NCBI GenBank assembly: GCA_013141055.1 | Contig: JABFRS010000001.1 | Span: 2,102,566-2,166,565, forward strand | DNA: 64,000 nucleotides | Reading direction: 5' to 3' | From: Cyclobacteriaceae bacterium | GTDB taxonomy: Bacteria > Bacteroidota > Bacteroidia > Cytophagales > Cyclobacteriaceae | Shown here: piece by piece, positions 1-8,364 of the stretch | Layout: each line of letters starts with the position of its first letter | Numbering within the stretch: position 1 is the first letter of the stretch | Notes under the pieces: model-generated | Told to the model about the DNA's origin: nothing | Database searches by the model: none | Seen by the model: only the letters and a program-made list of their open reading frames with translations | Position numbers and translations under genes: made by a program

Positions 1-18
1 CAATCAGTAATTACCGTG

Positions 19-1800
19 ATGAAACAGGTTTTTCTTGCTTGGGTGTTCTTGCTGATTTTTTCTTCACTCTATGCGCAGAAAGTTCCTATTCTGGAAAGAA
101 AATTAACGGTGAGCTTTTCTGAAGAAAAAATTCCAGCTACCCTTTCCCGCATTGCACAAGAAGGAAAATTTTCATTTTCTTATAATTCCTCCATCATTTC
201 TAATGATCAAACTGTCACATTAACTGCGTCAAATAAAACTGTGAGAGAAATTCTCAATGAGATCTTCAAAGGAGGAATGGACTATAAAGAGAAAAGTAAT
301 CATCTTATTCTTACAAAGGTCATTGTTAAACCACAACCGTCTACCATTGCCGTTATCATCAGTGGATATGTTGAAGATGCTGTAACAAAAGAAAGAATCG
401 CTGATGTTAGCGTCTACGATAAAAAATCCGTCACCTCCGTCATCACAGATGAGTATGGTTATTTCAAGATGAAACTTGATAAAAAAGATCAGACGGCTTC
501 AATTGCGGTTAGTAAGCGCGACTATCGGGATACGCTGGTGACCATCACAGCGCCCGGCAATCAATATCTCAATATTTTGATTGAGCCATTAGGAAAAGAT
601 TCGTTGATCGTTCAGGCTACTACATCTCCTAAAGATTCCATAAAAGAAGAACTCGCGATGCCCTACAATGATGAACCTAATGTCAGAAACATCAGCGATA
701 CACTTTACAGCGATATTCAAATTTCACTCTTACCCTTTCTTGGTTCGAATGGATCACTCAGCGGAAACGTCATCAATAATTACTCAATCAATATGCTGGG
801 CGGTTATTCAATGGGAACGCGTCAGATAGAGTTGGGGTTTTTCGCCAACATTGATCGTGGTGATGTAAGCTGGCTTCAGATTGCTGGTCTCGGAAACCTG
901 GTAGGAGGAAATGTTTACGGTGTGCAGGCCTCCGGATTTTTTAATGTGAATGGTGGTGAGACCAAAGCGGCGCAGTTGACAGGATTTGGAAATGTAAACT
1001 TTCACGATTTCAAAGGTGTCCAGGTAGCAGGATTCGGCAATGTCAATCTCTCGTCAGCGGATGGAGTGCAGGTAGCAGGATTTGCCAATCTTGTTAATGG
1101 TCCATCACACGGAGTACAGGTAGCGGGTTTTGCCAACTTACAAACCAGCAGATACATCGGTCCTCAGATTGCAGGCTTCAGCAACATTGCTACGGACCAC
1201 ATTACAGGTTCACAAATCTCTGCGTTCTTTAACTATGGAAAAAAAGTAAGCGGAACGCAAATTGGTTTATTTAATGTCGCGGATAGCTTAAGCGGAGTTC
1301 CGATCGGTCTTGTAAGCATTGTGAAAAGCGGATACCACAAACTGGAAGTGTCTGCTGACGAGATTTTTTATACTAACGTAGCTTTCAGAACGGGAGCACA
1401 AAAATTCTATAACATTATCCTTGCGGGAATAAAACCAGAACACACTATCAACAGCACAAACGTATGGACATTTGGTTATGGAATCGGAACAGCACCAAAG
1501 TTAACACGCTGGCTTCAGTTGAATGCAGATATAACTTCACAACATGTAAGCAAAGGAGATTTCACCAGTGAACTCAGTCTTCTCAATAAGGTGCATCTTG
1601 GATTGGATTTTCGTCTGGCAAGAAAGTTTTCAATCTATGGCGGCGTGACTTTGAATGGATACCTGACAAATTCATCTTACACAGACTATCCAGCACTGTT
1701 CAGCAATTTTTCGCCATCCATCATCAACGATCACACGTATGGCAGTGGAACTAATCTAAAAATGTGGTGGGGAGCAAAAGTCGGACTGAGATTTTTCTAA
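19..1800 (+). CDS. STN / carboxypeptidase-regulatory-domain protein with 16-residue surface repeats (LA_2272-like)
   Basis: Predicted exported protein of 593 residues. ATG at 19 is preferred to GTG at 16 because the signal peptide then starts directly with MKQVFLAWVFLL and ends at a likely cleavage site after LYAQ. Residues about 28-100 resemble an STN domain, the short N-terminal domain of secretins and TonB receptors. Residues about 118-192 resemble a carboxypeptidase-regulatory-like beta sandwich (SGYVEDAVTKERIADVSV, then TDEYGYF). From about residue 285 come repeats of the form Q(V/I)AGFxN, spaced exactly 16 residues, as in proteins annotated LA_2272 surface repeat. The C-terminus is rich in alternating polar and aromatic residues and ends in FF, as in outer-membrane barrels. 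STN-carrying proteins of this phylum often follow a FecR anti-sigma gene, but the upstream gene is outside the window. The function is unknown; an outer-membrane or surface location is inferred. Confidence 0.75.
   Translation: MKQVFLAWVFLLIFSSLYAQKVPILERKLTVSFSEEKIPATLSRIAQEGKFSFSYNSSIISNDQTVTLTASNKTVREILNEIFKGGMDYKEKSNHLILTKVIVKPQPSTIAVIISGYVEDAVTKERIADVSVYDKKSVTSVITDEYGYFKMKLDKKDQTASIAVSKRDYRDTLVTITAPGNQYLNILIEPLGKDSLIVQATTSPKDSIKEELAMPYNDEPNVRNISDTLYSDIQISLLPFLGSNGSLSGNVINNYSINMLGGYSMGTRQIELGFFANIDRGDVSWLQIAGLGNLVGGNVYGVQASGFFNVNGGETKAAQLTGFGNVNFHDFKGVQVAGFGNVNLSSADGVQVAGFANLVNGPSHGVQVAGFANLQTSRYIGPQIAGFSNIATDHITGSQISAFFNYGKKVSGTQIGLFNVADSLSGVPIGLVSIVKSGYHKLEVSADEIFYTNVAFRTGAQKFYNIILAGIKPEHTINSTNVWTFGYGIGTAPKLTRWLQLNADITSQHVSKGDFTSELSLLNKVHLGLDFRLARKFSIYGGVTLNGYLTNSSYTDYPALFSNFSPSIINDHTYGSGTNLKMWWGAKVGLRFF
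877..1260 (+). repeat. In-frame 48-bp (16-codon) tandem repeats
   Basis: The Gln codon of the Q(V/I)AGFxN motif falls at 877, 925, 973, 1021, 1069, 1117, 1165 and 1213, exactly 48 bp apart, and then at 1258 (45 bp). The best-conserved copies at the DNA level are at 1021, 1069 and 1117 (caggtagcaggatt-type). The repeats encode the central surface-repeat region of the host gene. Confidence 0.85.
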
Positions 1801-1809
1801 TCTCATTGA

Positions 1810-2226
1810 TCAGAGTTTCCTGGGTTTCTTAAATCTCTGATCAATTGCATCTGCTTCAAACAGCAACGCCCGGATCTGATCATCATTAATATCACTCAGT
1901 TTTTTGAAATACATGCAATAAACCTGTTTCCTGTTTTCCTTCTGAAGAAGTCCTTCATCGTTAGCCATGAGATTGCCCTGGCAAAACCCAAGCGTTACGC
2001 CTTTCTTATCATGTGCTTCCTTTGTCTTTTCCATACCTTCAAATAATGATGGTGGCCAAATGAAACATATCATGCGATGGTGTTTGTAAAATGGGACATT
2101 AAAAGAATAGTAGCCCTTCTCTTCAGCCCCTGGCAGACACTCTTTCACAAGTAACCGAAGACGCTTAACAATCATCTTTTCATTCTTCGGCAGGTCTTCC
2201 ACGATTTCGTCAACCGATTTTCTCAT
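1810..2226 (-). CDS. DUF1801 domain-containing protein (YdhG/Fra-like)
   Basis: A cytoplasmic protein of 138 residues with no signal peptide. The pattern of a short helical start (VDEIVEDLPKNEKMIVKRL), a central 'GYYSFNVPFYKHHRMICFIWP' region with small beta strands, a KKGVTLGFCQG segment and a basic C-terminus matches small DUF1801 proteins, whose fold is related to frataxin and whose biochemical role is not established. It lies tail to tail with the upstream surface protein (9 bp between stops) and diverges from coaX. No metal or catalytic motif can be assigned from sequence. Confidence 0.7.
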   Translation of the reverse strand: MRKSVDEIVEDLPKNEKMIVKRLRLLVKECLPGAEEKGYYSFNVPFYKHHRMICFIWPPSLFEGMEKTKEAHDKKGVTLGFCQGNLMANDEGLLQKENRKQVYCMYFKKLSDINDDQIRALLFEADAIDQRFKKPRKL

Positions 2227-2275
2227 ATGTGCCAGGCGGACAGTAATGTTTTGCGAATTTAATTATCTTTCCCGC

Positions 2276-3049
2276 ATGCTAATTGCGTTTGACATTGGAA
2301 ATAGTGATATCACGATGGGTTTGTGGAATGGCACAGACTGGCAGGTGTGGAGAATTCCTTCCCGCACCGATCAACCAGAGCTTTTCTATGGAATAAAAAT
2401 CCGTGACTCTCTCCTTGAGGCAAATGTCTCCATTGATAATATTGACATCATTGTCATAAGCAGCGTTGTTCCTGGATTGACAGACAAAATAAAAAATGTA
2501 GTTCGTTCTCTCTTCAAAAGAGAACCCATCATTCTTGGACCTGCTGTTTATGATAAGCTTCCGCTTGAGGTATTGAATCCTTTTGAGATTGGATCTGATT
2601 TAGTTTCCAACGCAATGGCAGCGTTTTCCAAATTTAAACAAACCTGCATCGTAGTAGATTTCGGCACTGCATTGACATTCACCACTGTTTCCGGCGAAGG
2701 AAAAATATTGGGAGTTTCAATCGTACCAGGATTGCGTACTGCCGTGCGGGCCCTGTCTCAAAATACTGCCAAACTTTTCGACGTTCCATTAGAAATGCCA
2801 ACTTCAGCATTGGGTCGAAATACAGTAACTGCTATTCAGTCAGGAATTGTCATTGGATATGAGGGGCTGGTTAAAAGCGTGGTTCTGGCGATCCGAAAGG
2901 AATTAAAAACAGAGTGTCCTGCCGTCGCCACTGGTGGATTATCATTCGTCATTACGTCTTTGAAAGGATTTTTCCATACGGTAGATCCTCAACTTACACT
3001 CGATGGCCTGAGAATTATTGGAGAAATTCTAAGTGAAAAGAAAAGCTGA
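2276..3049 (+). CDS. coaX: Type III pantothenate kinase
   Basis: Phosphorylates pantothenate with ATP, the first committed step of coenzyme A synthesis, in the cytoplasm. The N-terminal phosphate-binding motif DIGNSDITMG (from residue 6) and the second motif VVDFGTALTFT (around residue 127) are those of the acetate/sugar kinase (ASKHA) fold of CoaX. NPFEIGSDLVSNA carries the conserved Asp of the pantothenate site, although the residue after it is Leu where many family members have Arg. The start at 2276 is chosen over the in-frame ATG at 2246 because family members begin at most a few residues before the D-x-G-N motif; the result is 257 residues, a normal length. It runs alone, divergent from the DUF1801 gene. 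Confidence 0.93.
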   Translation: MLIAFDIGNSDITMGLWNGTDWQVWRIPSRTDQPELFYGIKIRDSLLEANVSIDNIDIIVISSVVPGLTDKIKNVVRSLFKREPIILGPAVYDKLPLEVLNPFEIGSDLVSNAMAAFSKFKQTCIVVDFGTALTFTTVSGEGKILGVSIVPGLRTAVRALSQNTAKLFDVPLEMPTSALGRNTVTAIQSGIVIGYEGLVKSVVLAIRKELKTECPAVATGGLSFVITSLKGFFHTVDPQLTLDGLRIIGEILSEKKS

Positions 3050-3155
3050 TCGAAACTATGTGTTAACGGTTTCGTTATAGCGCCAGACACATTTCTAAGG
3101 GAGTTTTAAATTATCCTTACCTTCGGTAATCATTATCCACTCAAACTCAAATCAA

Positions 3156-3707
3156 GTGAAAATTAAAACAGCTTGCTTAATATTTGTTTGGTCTCTTCTG
3201 CTTTATTCCTGCAAGGAAGTTTCTTTTCGTGAACCACAGCCTGTGGGCGTTCCTGCACTTAAAGAAGTTCCTAAGGCGTTGCAAGGTCGTTATGTGGGAA
3301 TCGATGAAGACGGAAAAGAAACCGATACTGTTATTGTTGAATCCTGGGGCTATCATATCAAGGATACTGATGACAATGATTGGCTGGGTCGCGGGGTGAT
3401 AAGTGATTCCCTGGTTATTAAGTATTTTGAGGATTATTGCTTTGTGAACTTCCGTTCCGGAGATCAGTGGGTGCTGAGAGTTATTAAACAAAAACCCAGC
3501 GGAGATATTCAGTTCTTATCCATCAATGTATCTGATGATAAGAAAAGAAAAGATATTCTTAAAAAACTTAACAAAAAGAAACTTACGGTTAAAGAAATTG
3601 AACGCAAGGACGATACGTATTATCAGATCAACCCCACTAAAGAACAGTTAGTTCAATTACTCAAAGAAGGATTTTTTACCGGTGGCGATCTGTCGAGAAT
3701 GAAATAA
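3156..3707 (+). CDS. Hypothetical lipoprotein
   Basis: 183 residues from a GTG start. The N-terminus is a lipoprotein signal (MKIKTACLIFVWSLLLYSC) with Cys19 as the predicted lipidated residue, so the protein is probably membrane-anchored and periplasmic. The mature part contains a repeated-strand region (RYVGIDEDGKETDTVIVESWGYHI) and a Lys-rich helix near residues 128-150. No known family was recognised. It follows coaX by 106 bp and is convergent with the AsmA gene across a strong hairpin terminator. Confidence 0.65.
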   Translation: MKIKTACLIFVWSLLLYSCKEVSFREPQPVGVPALKEVPKALQGRYVGIDEDGKETDTVIVESWGYHIKDTDDNDWLGRGVISDSLVIKYFEDYCFVNFRSGDQWVLRVIKQKPSGDIQFLSINVSDDKKRKDILKKLNKKKLTVKEIERKDDTYYQINPTKEQLVQLLKEGFFTGGDLSRMK

Positions 3708-3722
3708 TTCAATATTAAAAGA

Positions 3723-3759
3723 TTGAGAATAAAGAAGATCACCGCTTCTTTATTCTCAA
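3723..3759. terminator. Bidirectional hairpin terminator
   Basis: A perfect 15-bp stem, TTGAGAATAAAGAAG (3723-3737) with CTTCTTTATTCTCAA (3745-3759), around the 7-nt loop atcaccg. It lies between the convergent lipoprotein gene and the AsmA gene and can serve both strands. Confidence 0.85.
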
Positions 3760-3771
3760 CTTCAAAACCTT

Positions 3772-6723
3772 CTACGGTTTCTTTTTTAACAGGCTCTTCA
3801 GTTTCATCAATTGATTTACCGGATCTGCTGCCTTTTTAGTTGTGTCTTGCGCGGCTGCTTTGGTTGTGTCTGTCGTCTTCTTTCCATTCAAAAGATCTTT
3901 AACAACATCTTCAGGTTTCTTTCCTTCGATAATCTTTTGAGCAGCATCTTTTGCTTTTTCCTGGGCGGCTTTGGTTACCGCTTCCTTGATTTGTGCCTTC
4001 TGTTCTGCGGCTATCAATTTCGTTTTGGGATCTTTAAACGTTCCACCAACACCAATAGTAACCGGTATCTTGTCAGTGGCATTGTTACTACCGGTATACT
4101 GATTGATAAACCCTTGAAGTTGTGCACCCATCTGACCTGCGGGAACCATCATTTTCAAAGAATAGTCAATCGATTGATCAAGGCCGGTACTACCCGTGAT
4201 GGTAGTAGCATAGTCACCGAATTTCACATCAAATGGCTTTACGCTGAACCGGCCGTTTGAAATATTGGCTGACATCAGTACATCTTTCAATGAAACCTGG
4301 TCTGTGTTGTTAAGTTTCGTCAGGCTTGTAATTCCCGATACAAGTTTTGATTGCGTTAATGAAGCTTCAGCAACTTTAATAAGACCATCCATGTTTACCG
4401 TCCCCATGTTCGGCATCATATTTTTATTGAGTTCTCCATTGATCTTAAAGTTCGTTGAGAATAAACCATTGACCATTCCGGCAATCGGTGCATAGGTTTT
4501 TATGATAGAGAATGAGGCCGCCGCTTTCTGAATGGAAAGGCTCTCTATTTTCACATCCATATCATACTTGGGATGCTTGATATCATTCGCATTGTATGTT
4601 CCACTCATCGCAAATGCGCCACCCAGCATGTTGAATTTCAGTCCATTTAAATTCGCGATGCCATCCTTCAAGATCACGTCTCCGCTTGCATTGGTAATTG
4701 TGTAGTCCATCATCCTTACTTCGCTAACGGTTGACTTCATTATGAAGTCAATATTTTTAGGAATCGGAATCACACCGAATGAAGTGGTATCTGTTGTTGC
4801 CGGGGTACCGCTATCTGTCATAAATTCGTTTAGATCAAAAAGTTTTGAATTAAAATTCACAGAACCTTTGATCGTTTCATTACTCAGTACATAAGCAATG
4901 TAATTTGTTACCACTCCTGTTACATTGAAATCACTTTTACCAACCGTACCATTCAATTTGGTCAACTCAATCTTTTGTGGATTGAATGAGGCGTCTGCTT
5001 CCGACAGTGTTACTTGTGGAAGATCCTTTGCAACATACTTGAATGCACGAAGAGATGCTGTTCCGCTTGTTGGAAGCTTGTCATATCTCTTTGCTGTCAC
5101 ATCAGACATCTTTCCTTTTGTCTGAATATCTGCTTTCACTTTTCCTGCGATGGTCATGCCTTCCAAAGGGAAGATCTTCGTCATCTTTTCAAGGTCTACT
5201 CCACCATTTGCTTTTAAGTCCCATGTATAGTCATCAAGATTCTGCAGAAGTAAACTAGCGGTTAGCTTTTCTCCATCCAGCAACATTGAAAAATCATTCA
5301 CCGCGATGAATGTCTCTGCCATTCTTCCAGAAGTGTTCTTGATCGTGGCTGACATTTTTAGATTCTCCAGAGGTAATGGAAACTTGGAAGATTTAACATA
5401 TCCGTCAGACAGTGCCATTGAAACATCCATTGCAGGAATAATCTTCCTAATGCTGTCATACACTCCTTTTGCAGAGGCATCCACAGAATAAAACCCTTTC
5501 ATTTCAAGACCATCCATTGGAAACATTTTGCTCAATTCAGCGAGATTGAGTTTTGCTTTCAGATTTCCATCCATACGATAGTCGCGAAGGTTTTCAATCA
5601 GAATTCGTGCATCGATCGGATTAGATCCGAAATCGAGGTGAAGTTTTTTCAGGTCGACCATTGTATTATTGATGACTCCATCCTTGTTATCGACCAGTAA
5701 GTCCATATTGATGTTGTTGACCGCTGTTGGAAGGTCAGGATATTTAAACATTGCATCCTTGACTTTCAAATCAAGATTGAATGCTGGCATTTGCTTATCA
5801 CTGTATGTTCCCTTCACGAACCCCGAGAATGCGAGATCACCCTTAGTTTCAATACTTTTAAAATCCTTGGTGTACATCCCTGGTACCAGGGAGAGAAGAC
5901 TTTTAAATGTATTTTCAGGGCTCTTAAATGTTATGTCCATTCCAAAGTTGTCAGGATTCATCTTGAACCAACCATCAAATCCCATTACAAAGTCGTTGAT
6001 CTTTGCTGAGTTCTCTTTGAACGTATACTTCGTTATGTTTTCGCTGATGGAAATTACGGCGTCAATCTCAGCTCGCTTATTTGTAAGGAATTGCATTTCT
6101 CCCATGGAGGTGTTCACTGTATCTGCTACTGTGTGAGTTCTTAAATCAAAAACATCCTGAGTAAAATCTCCACTGCCCGTGTGATTGAGACCCTTAATAG
6201 ATAAGAAGTAAGGAATGGATTTGTCATCATAAACAACTGAGCCATTTTGAATTTCCCAATGATCAATTCCAAAAGAATATTTAGACGGCTCCTCTGCGGT
6301 TTGAACTGTATCTTTTGATGGAACGGCTATGTCGTAATTGGCACGACCATCAGGCAAAACCTTCACACTGATCTGAGGCTTCACAAGAGTTATTCCTTTG
6401 AGGCGCATTTGATCCCCGAAGAGAACATCCATAAGATTAAGTTCTATCTCAAGACGATCTACCACGAAGAGATGTTCTCCTTCAAACGGAGCCCGGTTGA
6501 ATACTCCAAGTTCTTTGATCTCTGCTGTGATGTTGGGGAAATGTCTGAAAACAGACAGGCTAAAGTTGTCTACCTCGAATACCACATCAGCGTTTACATT
6601 TTCTGCAATTGCCTTGTCGATCGCTGCTTTTATATCATCTTTAAAAACCACCGGCAAAATCATTGCCGCACCAATGAGGACTACAAAAAAAATTGCCAAT
6701 CCAATCAGAATCTTCTTCACCAT
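3772..6723 (-). CDS. AsmA family protein
   Basis: 983 residues. One N-terminal membrane segment (about residues 4-26, ILIGLAIFFVVLIGAAMILPVVF) is followed by a long, mostly beta periplasmic region. The start pattern (membrane helix, then a conserved stretch ending in FRHFPNITAEIKEL) is typical of AsmA-like proteins of this phylum. These are TamB/AsmA relatives thought to bridge the periplasm and affect outer-membrane lipid or protein assembly. Repeated dual-strand units around residues 300-880 fit the beta-taco fold. The last 90 residues are rich in Ala, Lys and Thr and look disordered. The gene is monocistronic, with a terminator after its stop. AsmA-type lipid transport is an inference from family. 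Confidence 0.82.
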   Translation of the reverse strand: MVKKILIGLAIFFVVLIGAAMILPVVFKDDIKAAIDKAIAENVNADVVFEVDNFSLSVFRHFPNITAEIKELGVFNRAPFEGEHLFVVDRLEIELNLMDVLFGDQMRLKGITLVKPQISVKVLPDGRANYDIAVPSKDTVQTAEEPSKYSFGIDHWEIQNGSVVYDDKSIPYFLSIKGLNHTGSGDFTQDVFDLRTHTVADTVNTSMGEMQFLTNKRAEIDAVISISENITKYTFKENSAKINDFVMGFDGWFKMNPDNFGMDITFKSPENTFKSLLSLVPGMYTKDFKSIETKGDLAFSGFVKGTYSDKQMPAFNLDLKVKDAMFKYPDLPTAVNNINMDLLVDNKDGVINNTMVDLKKLHLDFGSNPIDARILIENLRDYRMDGNLKAKLNLAELSKMFPMDGLEMKGFYSVDASAKGVYDSIRKIIPAMDVSMALSDGYVKSSKFPLPLENLKMSATIKNTSGRMAETFIAVNDFSMLLDGEKLTASLLLQNLDDYTWDLKANGGVDLEKMTKIFPLEGMTIAGKVKADIQTKGKMSDVTAKRYDKLPTSGTASLRAFKYVAKDLPQVTLSEADASFNPQKIELTKLNGTVGKSDFNVTGVVTNYIAYVLSNETIKGSVNFNSKLFDLNEFMTDSGTPATTDTTSFGVIPIPKNIDFIMKSTVSEVRMMDYTITNASGDVILKDGIANLNGLKFNMLGGAFAMSGTYNANDIKHPKYDMDVKIESLSIQKAAASFSIIKTYAPIAGMVNGLFSTNFKINGELNKNMMPNMGTVNMDGLIKVAEASLTQSKLVSGITSLTKLNNTDQVSLKDVLMSANISNGRFSVKPFDVKFGDYATTITGSTGLDQSIDYSLKMMVPAGQMGAQLQGFINQYTGSNNATDKIPVTIGVGGTFKDPKTKLIAAEQKAQIKEAVTKAAQEKAKDAAQKIIEGKKPEDVVKDLLNGKKTTDTTKAAAQDTTKKAADPVNQLMKLKSLLKKKP

Positions 6724-6804
6724 ACATTAAAATTTTTGAGATACAACGAACCGTAAAATTACAAAATCCTGCTCCAACAGTTCGTTTACAAGATTAAGAT
6801 CGGG

Positions 6805-8238
6805 TTAAAACCACCTCAACAGGATGTCAACGATCTTTTTCATCTTCTGTGTATATGGGGGGTGCAGTAAATAGGGTGCTGACCATCCACTTTTTTGCCT
6901 GAGAATAGGTTTTTCATTTGAAAATGCCATGAAGCCAAAATACCCATGGGATTTCCCGATGCCACTATTGTTGACCCCGCCAAACGGAAGATTAGGGTGA
7001 GTAAACTGTAAAATGCATTCGTTGATGCAGACACCTCCTGCAGAAGTATTTTGAAGAACAAACTCTCTGAAGTCATTCTTCTGACTGAAAATATAGAGCG
7101 CCAGAGGCTTTGGTCTGCTATTCACTTGCTGCACAACCTCATCCCTGCTTTTGAAAGTGATTACCGGAAGGATTGGACCGAATATTTCTTCTTCAAGGAT
7201 TTTTGAATCTGATGACAGATTGGAAAGAATAACCGGAGGAATAAAATTGGATGATGCATTGATTGATCCCATCATGTCTGGCGTTGCTCCTTTTTCAACT
7301 GCGTCTTTTAACAAATCATTGATTCGTTGGAAATGCCGTGCATTGACAATGCGTGCATAATTCGGAGAGCTTTCACTTACAAGTTTACCCTCTCCAAAAA
7401 GTGCTTCAATTTCTTTCTTTAACTTATCAATGAATTTTTTCTGAATCGATTCTTCAATCAGAATATAGTCAGGAGCAATACACGTTTGTCCATTGTTAAG
7501 GAATTTACCAAAAGCAATTCGCTTTGCCGCATCATTCAGATTAGCAGAAGCATCAATGATCGTTGGTGATTTTCCTCCGAGTTCCAGAGTAACGGAGGTA
7601 AGATTTTGTGAGGCTGCCTTCATGACTACCTTTCCAACCGAAGGACTTCCGGTAAAGAAAATGTGATCAAAAGGAAATTCAAGCAGTGTTTGCGAAACTT
7701 CCGCTCCTCCCTCAACAACTGTAACAATATCTTCTTCAAATATTTCTCCCATCATAGCTTTCAATAGCCTTGACGTTGATGGAGTCATCTCTGAAGGTTT
7801 GATGATCACTGTATTTCCGGCTGCAAGACAAGATACCAGCGGGCCTACGCATAGATTGAATGGGAAATTCCAGGGAGCAATGATGAGGCAGACTCCTTTT
7901 GGTTCATATCTGATCTCAGCGCGTGTTCCAATGTATGATAGCGTCGCATCAATTTTCTTTGGTCGCGACCATTCTTCGATGTGTTTAAGAGTGTGTCTTA
8001 TTTCCGTCAGTACAGGATAGATCTCTGTTGTATCAACTTCAAGTAATGGCTTGTTGAAATCTGCATGAACGGATTCCTTGATCCTTTCGCGATTAGTATT
8101 AATCCATTTTTCAAGCTTGACGAGCCTGCTGGTTCGCTCTTTCAAAGGCTCTTTTCTAAGCAAAAAACTCTTTGACCGCTGTCTTTCAAAAGCCAGCTTA
8201 AGGGGTAACAAGGCAGTCTTTTCAGTGGTGATTTCCAT
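6805..8238 (-). CDS. Aldehyde dehydrogenase family protein (ALDH3-like)
   Basis: 477 residues, oxidising aldehydes to acids with NAD(P)+. Visible motifs are APWNFP with the oxyanion-hole Asn124, FFTGSPSVGK (cofactor loop, about 194-203), LELGGKSP with general base Glu219, and NNGQTCIAPDY with catalytic Cys253. The short N-terminus and the C-terminal extension ending KKIVDILLRWF resemble class 3 fatty or aromatic aldehyde dehydrogenases, in which such a tail can touch membranes. The substrate is unknown. The gene starts 126 bp from a divergent gene and shares with it a control region containing a TGTTA repeat array (8289-8358). Confidence 0.9.
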   Translation of the reverse strand: MEITTEKTALLPLKLAFERQRSKSFLLRKEPLKERTSRLVKLEKWINTNRERIKESVHADFNKPLLEVDTTEIYPVLTEIRHTLKHIEEWSRPKKIDATLSYIGTRAEIRYEPKGVCLIIAPWNFPFNLCVGPLVSCLAAGNTVIIKPSEMTPSTSRLLKAMMGEIFEEDIVTVVEGGAEVSQTLLEFPFDHIFFTGSPSVGKVVMKAASQNLTSVTLELGGKSPTIIDASANLNDAAKRIAFGKFLNNGQTCIAPDYILIEESIQKKFIDKLKKEIEALFGEGKLVSESSPNYARIVNARHFQRINDLLKDAVEKGATPDMMGSINASSNFIPPVILSNLSSDSKILEEEIFGPILPVITFKSRDEVVQQVNSRPKPLALYIFSQKNDFREFVLQNTSAGGVCINECILQFTHPNLPFGGVNNSGIGKSHGYFGFMAFSNEKPILRQKSGWSAPYLLHPPYTQKMKKIVDILLRWF

Positions 8239-8288
8239 CTTTTTAGCTCTAATCCATTAAAAATAGCCGTTTTAGAAACACCACCCTA

Positions 8289-8358
8289 ATGTTACGCCAA
8301 TGTTAAGAACATTGCATATATGTTACCTGTGTGTTAAGTTTATTATGTATTTGTTAAC
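8289..8358 (+). promoter_or_regulatory. Phased TGTTA direct-repeat array (putative response-regulator site)
   Basis: Five copies of TGTTA on the plus strand start at 8290, 8301, 8321, 8332 and 8352, with spacings of 11, 20, 11 and 20 bp. This is a 31-bp unit repeated about 2.2 times; units 8289-8319 and 8320-8350 match at 20 of 31 positions. Spacing near whole helical turns places the sites on one DNA face. Paired 11-bp direct repeats are the usual geometry of OmpR/PhoB-type regulators. The array sits between divergent genes and ends 7 bp before the GTG at 8365. The regulator itself is unknown. Confidence 0.55.
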
Positions 8359-8364
8359 AGAGGG

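Noticed and set aside
740..760. GGTTCGAATG, resembling a tRNA T-loop
   Set aside because: It lies inside a coding gene and no cloverleaf can be drawn around it; no tRNA was found in the window.
3051..3074. CGAAAC / GTTTCG inverted repeat after coaX
   Set aside because: Only 6 bp with a 12-nt loop and no T-tract; too weak to call a terminator.
3811..6756. Many plus-strand frames inside the AsmA gene
   Set aside because: They are antisense frames in a clear coding region, Cys/Leu/Ser-rich with no domain features.
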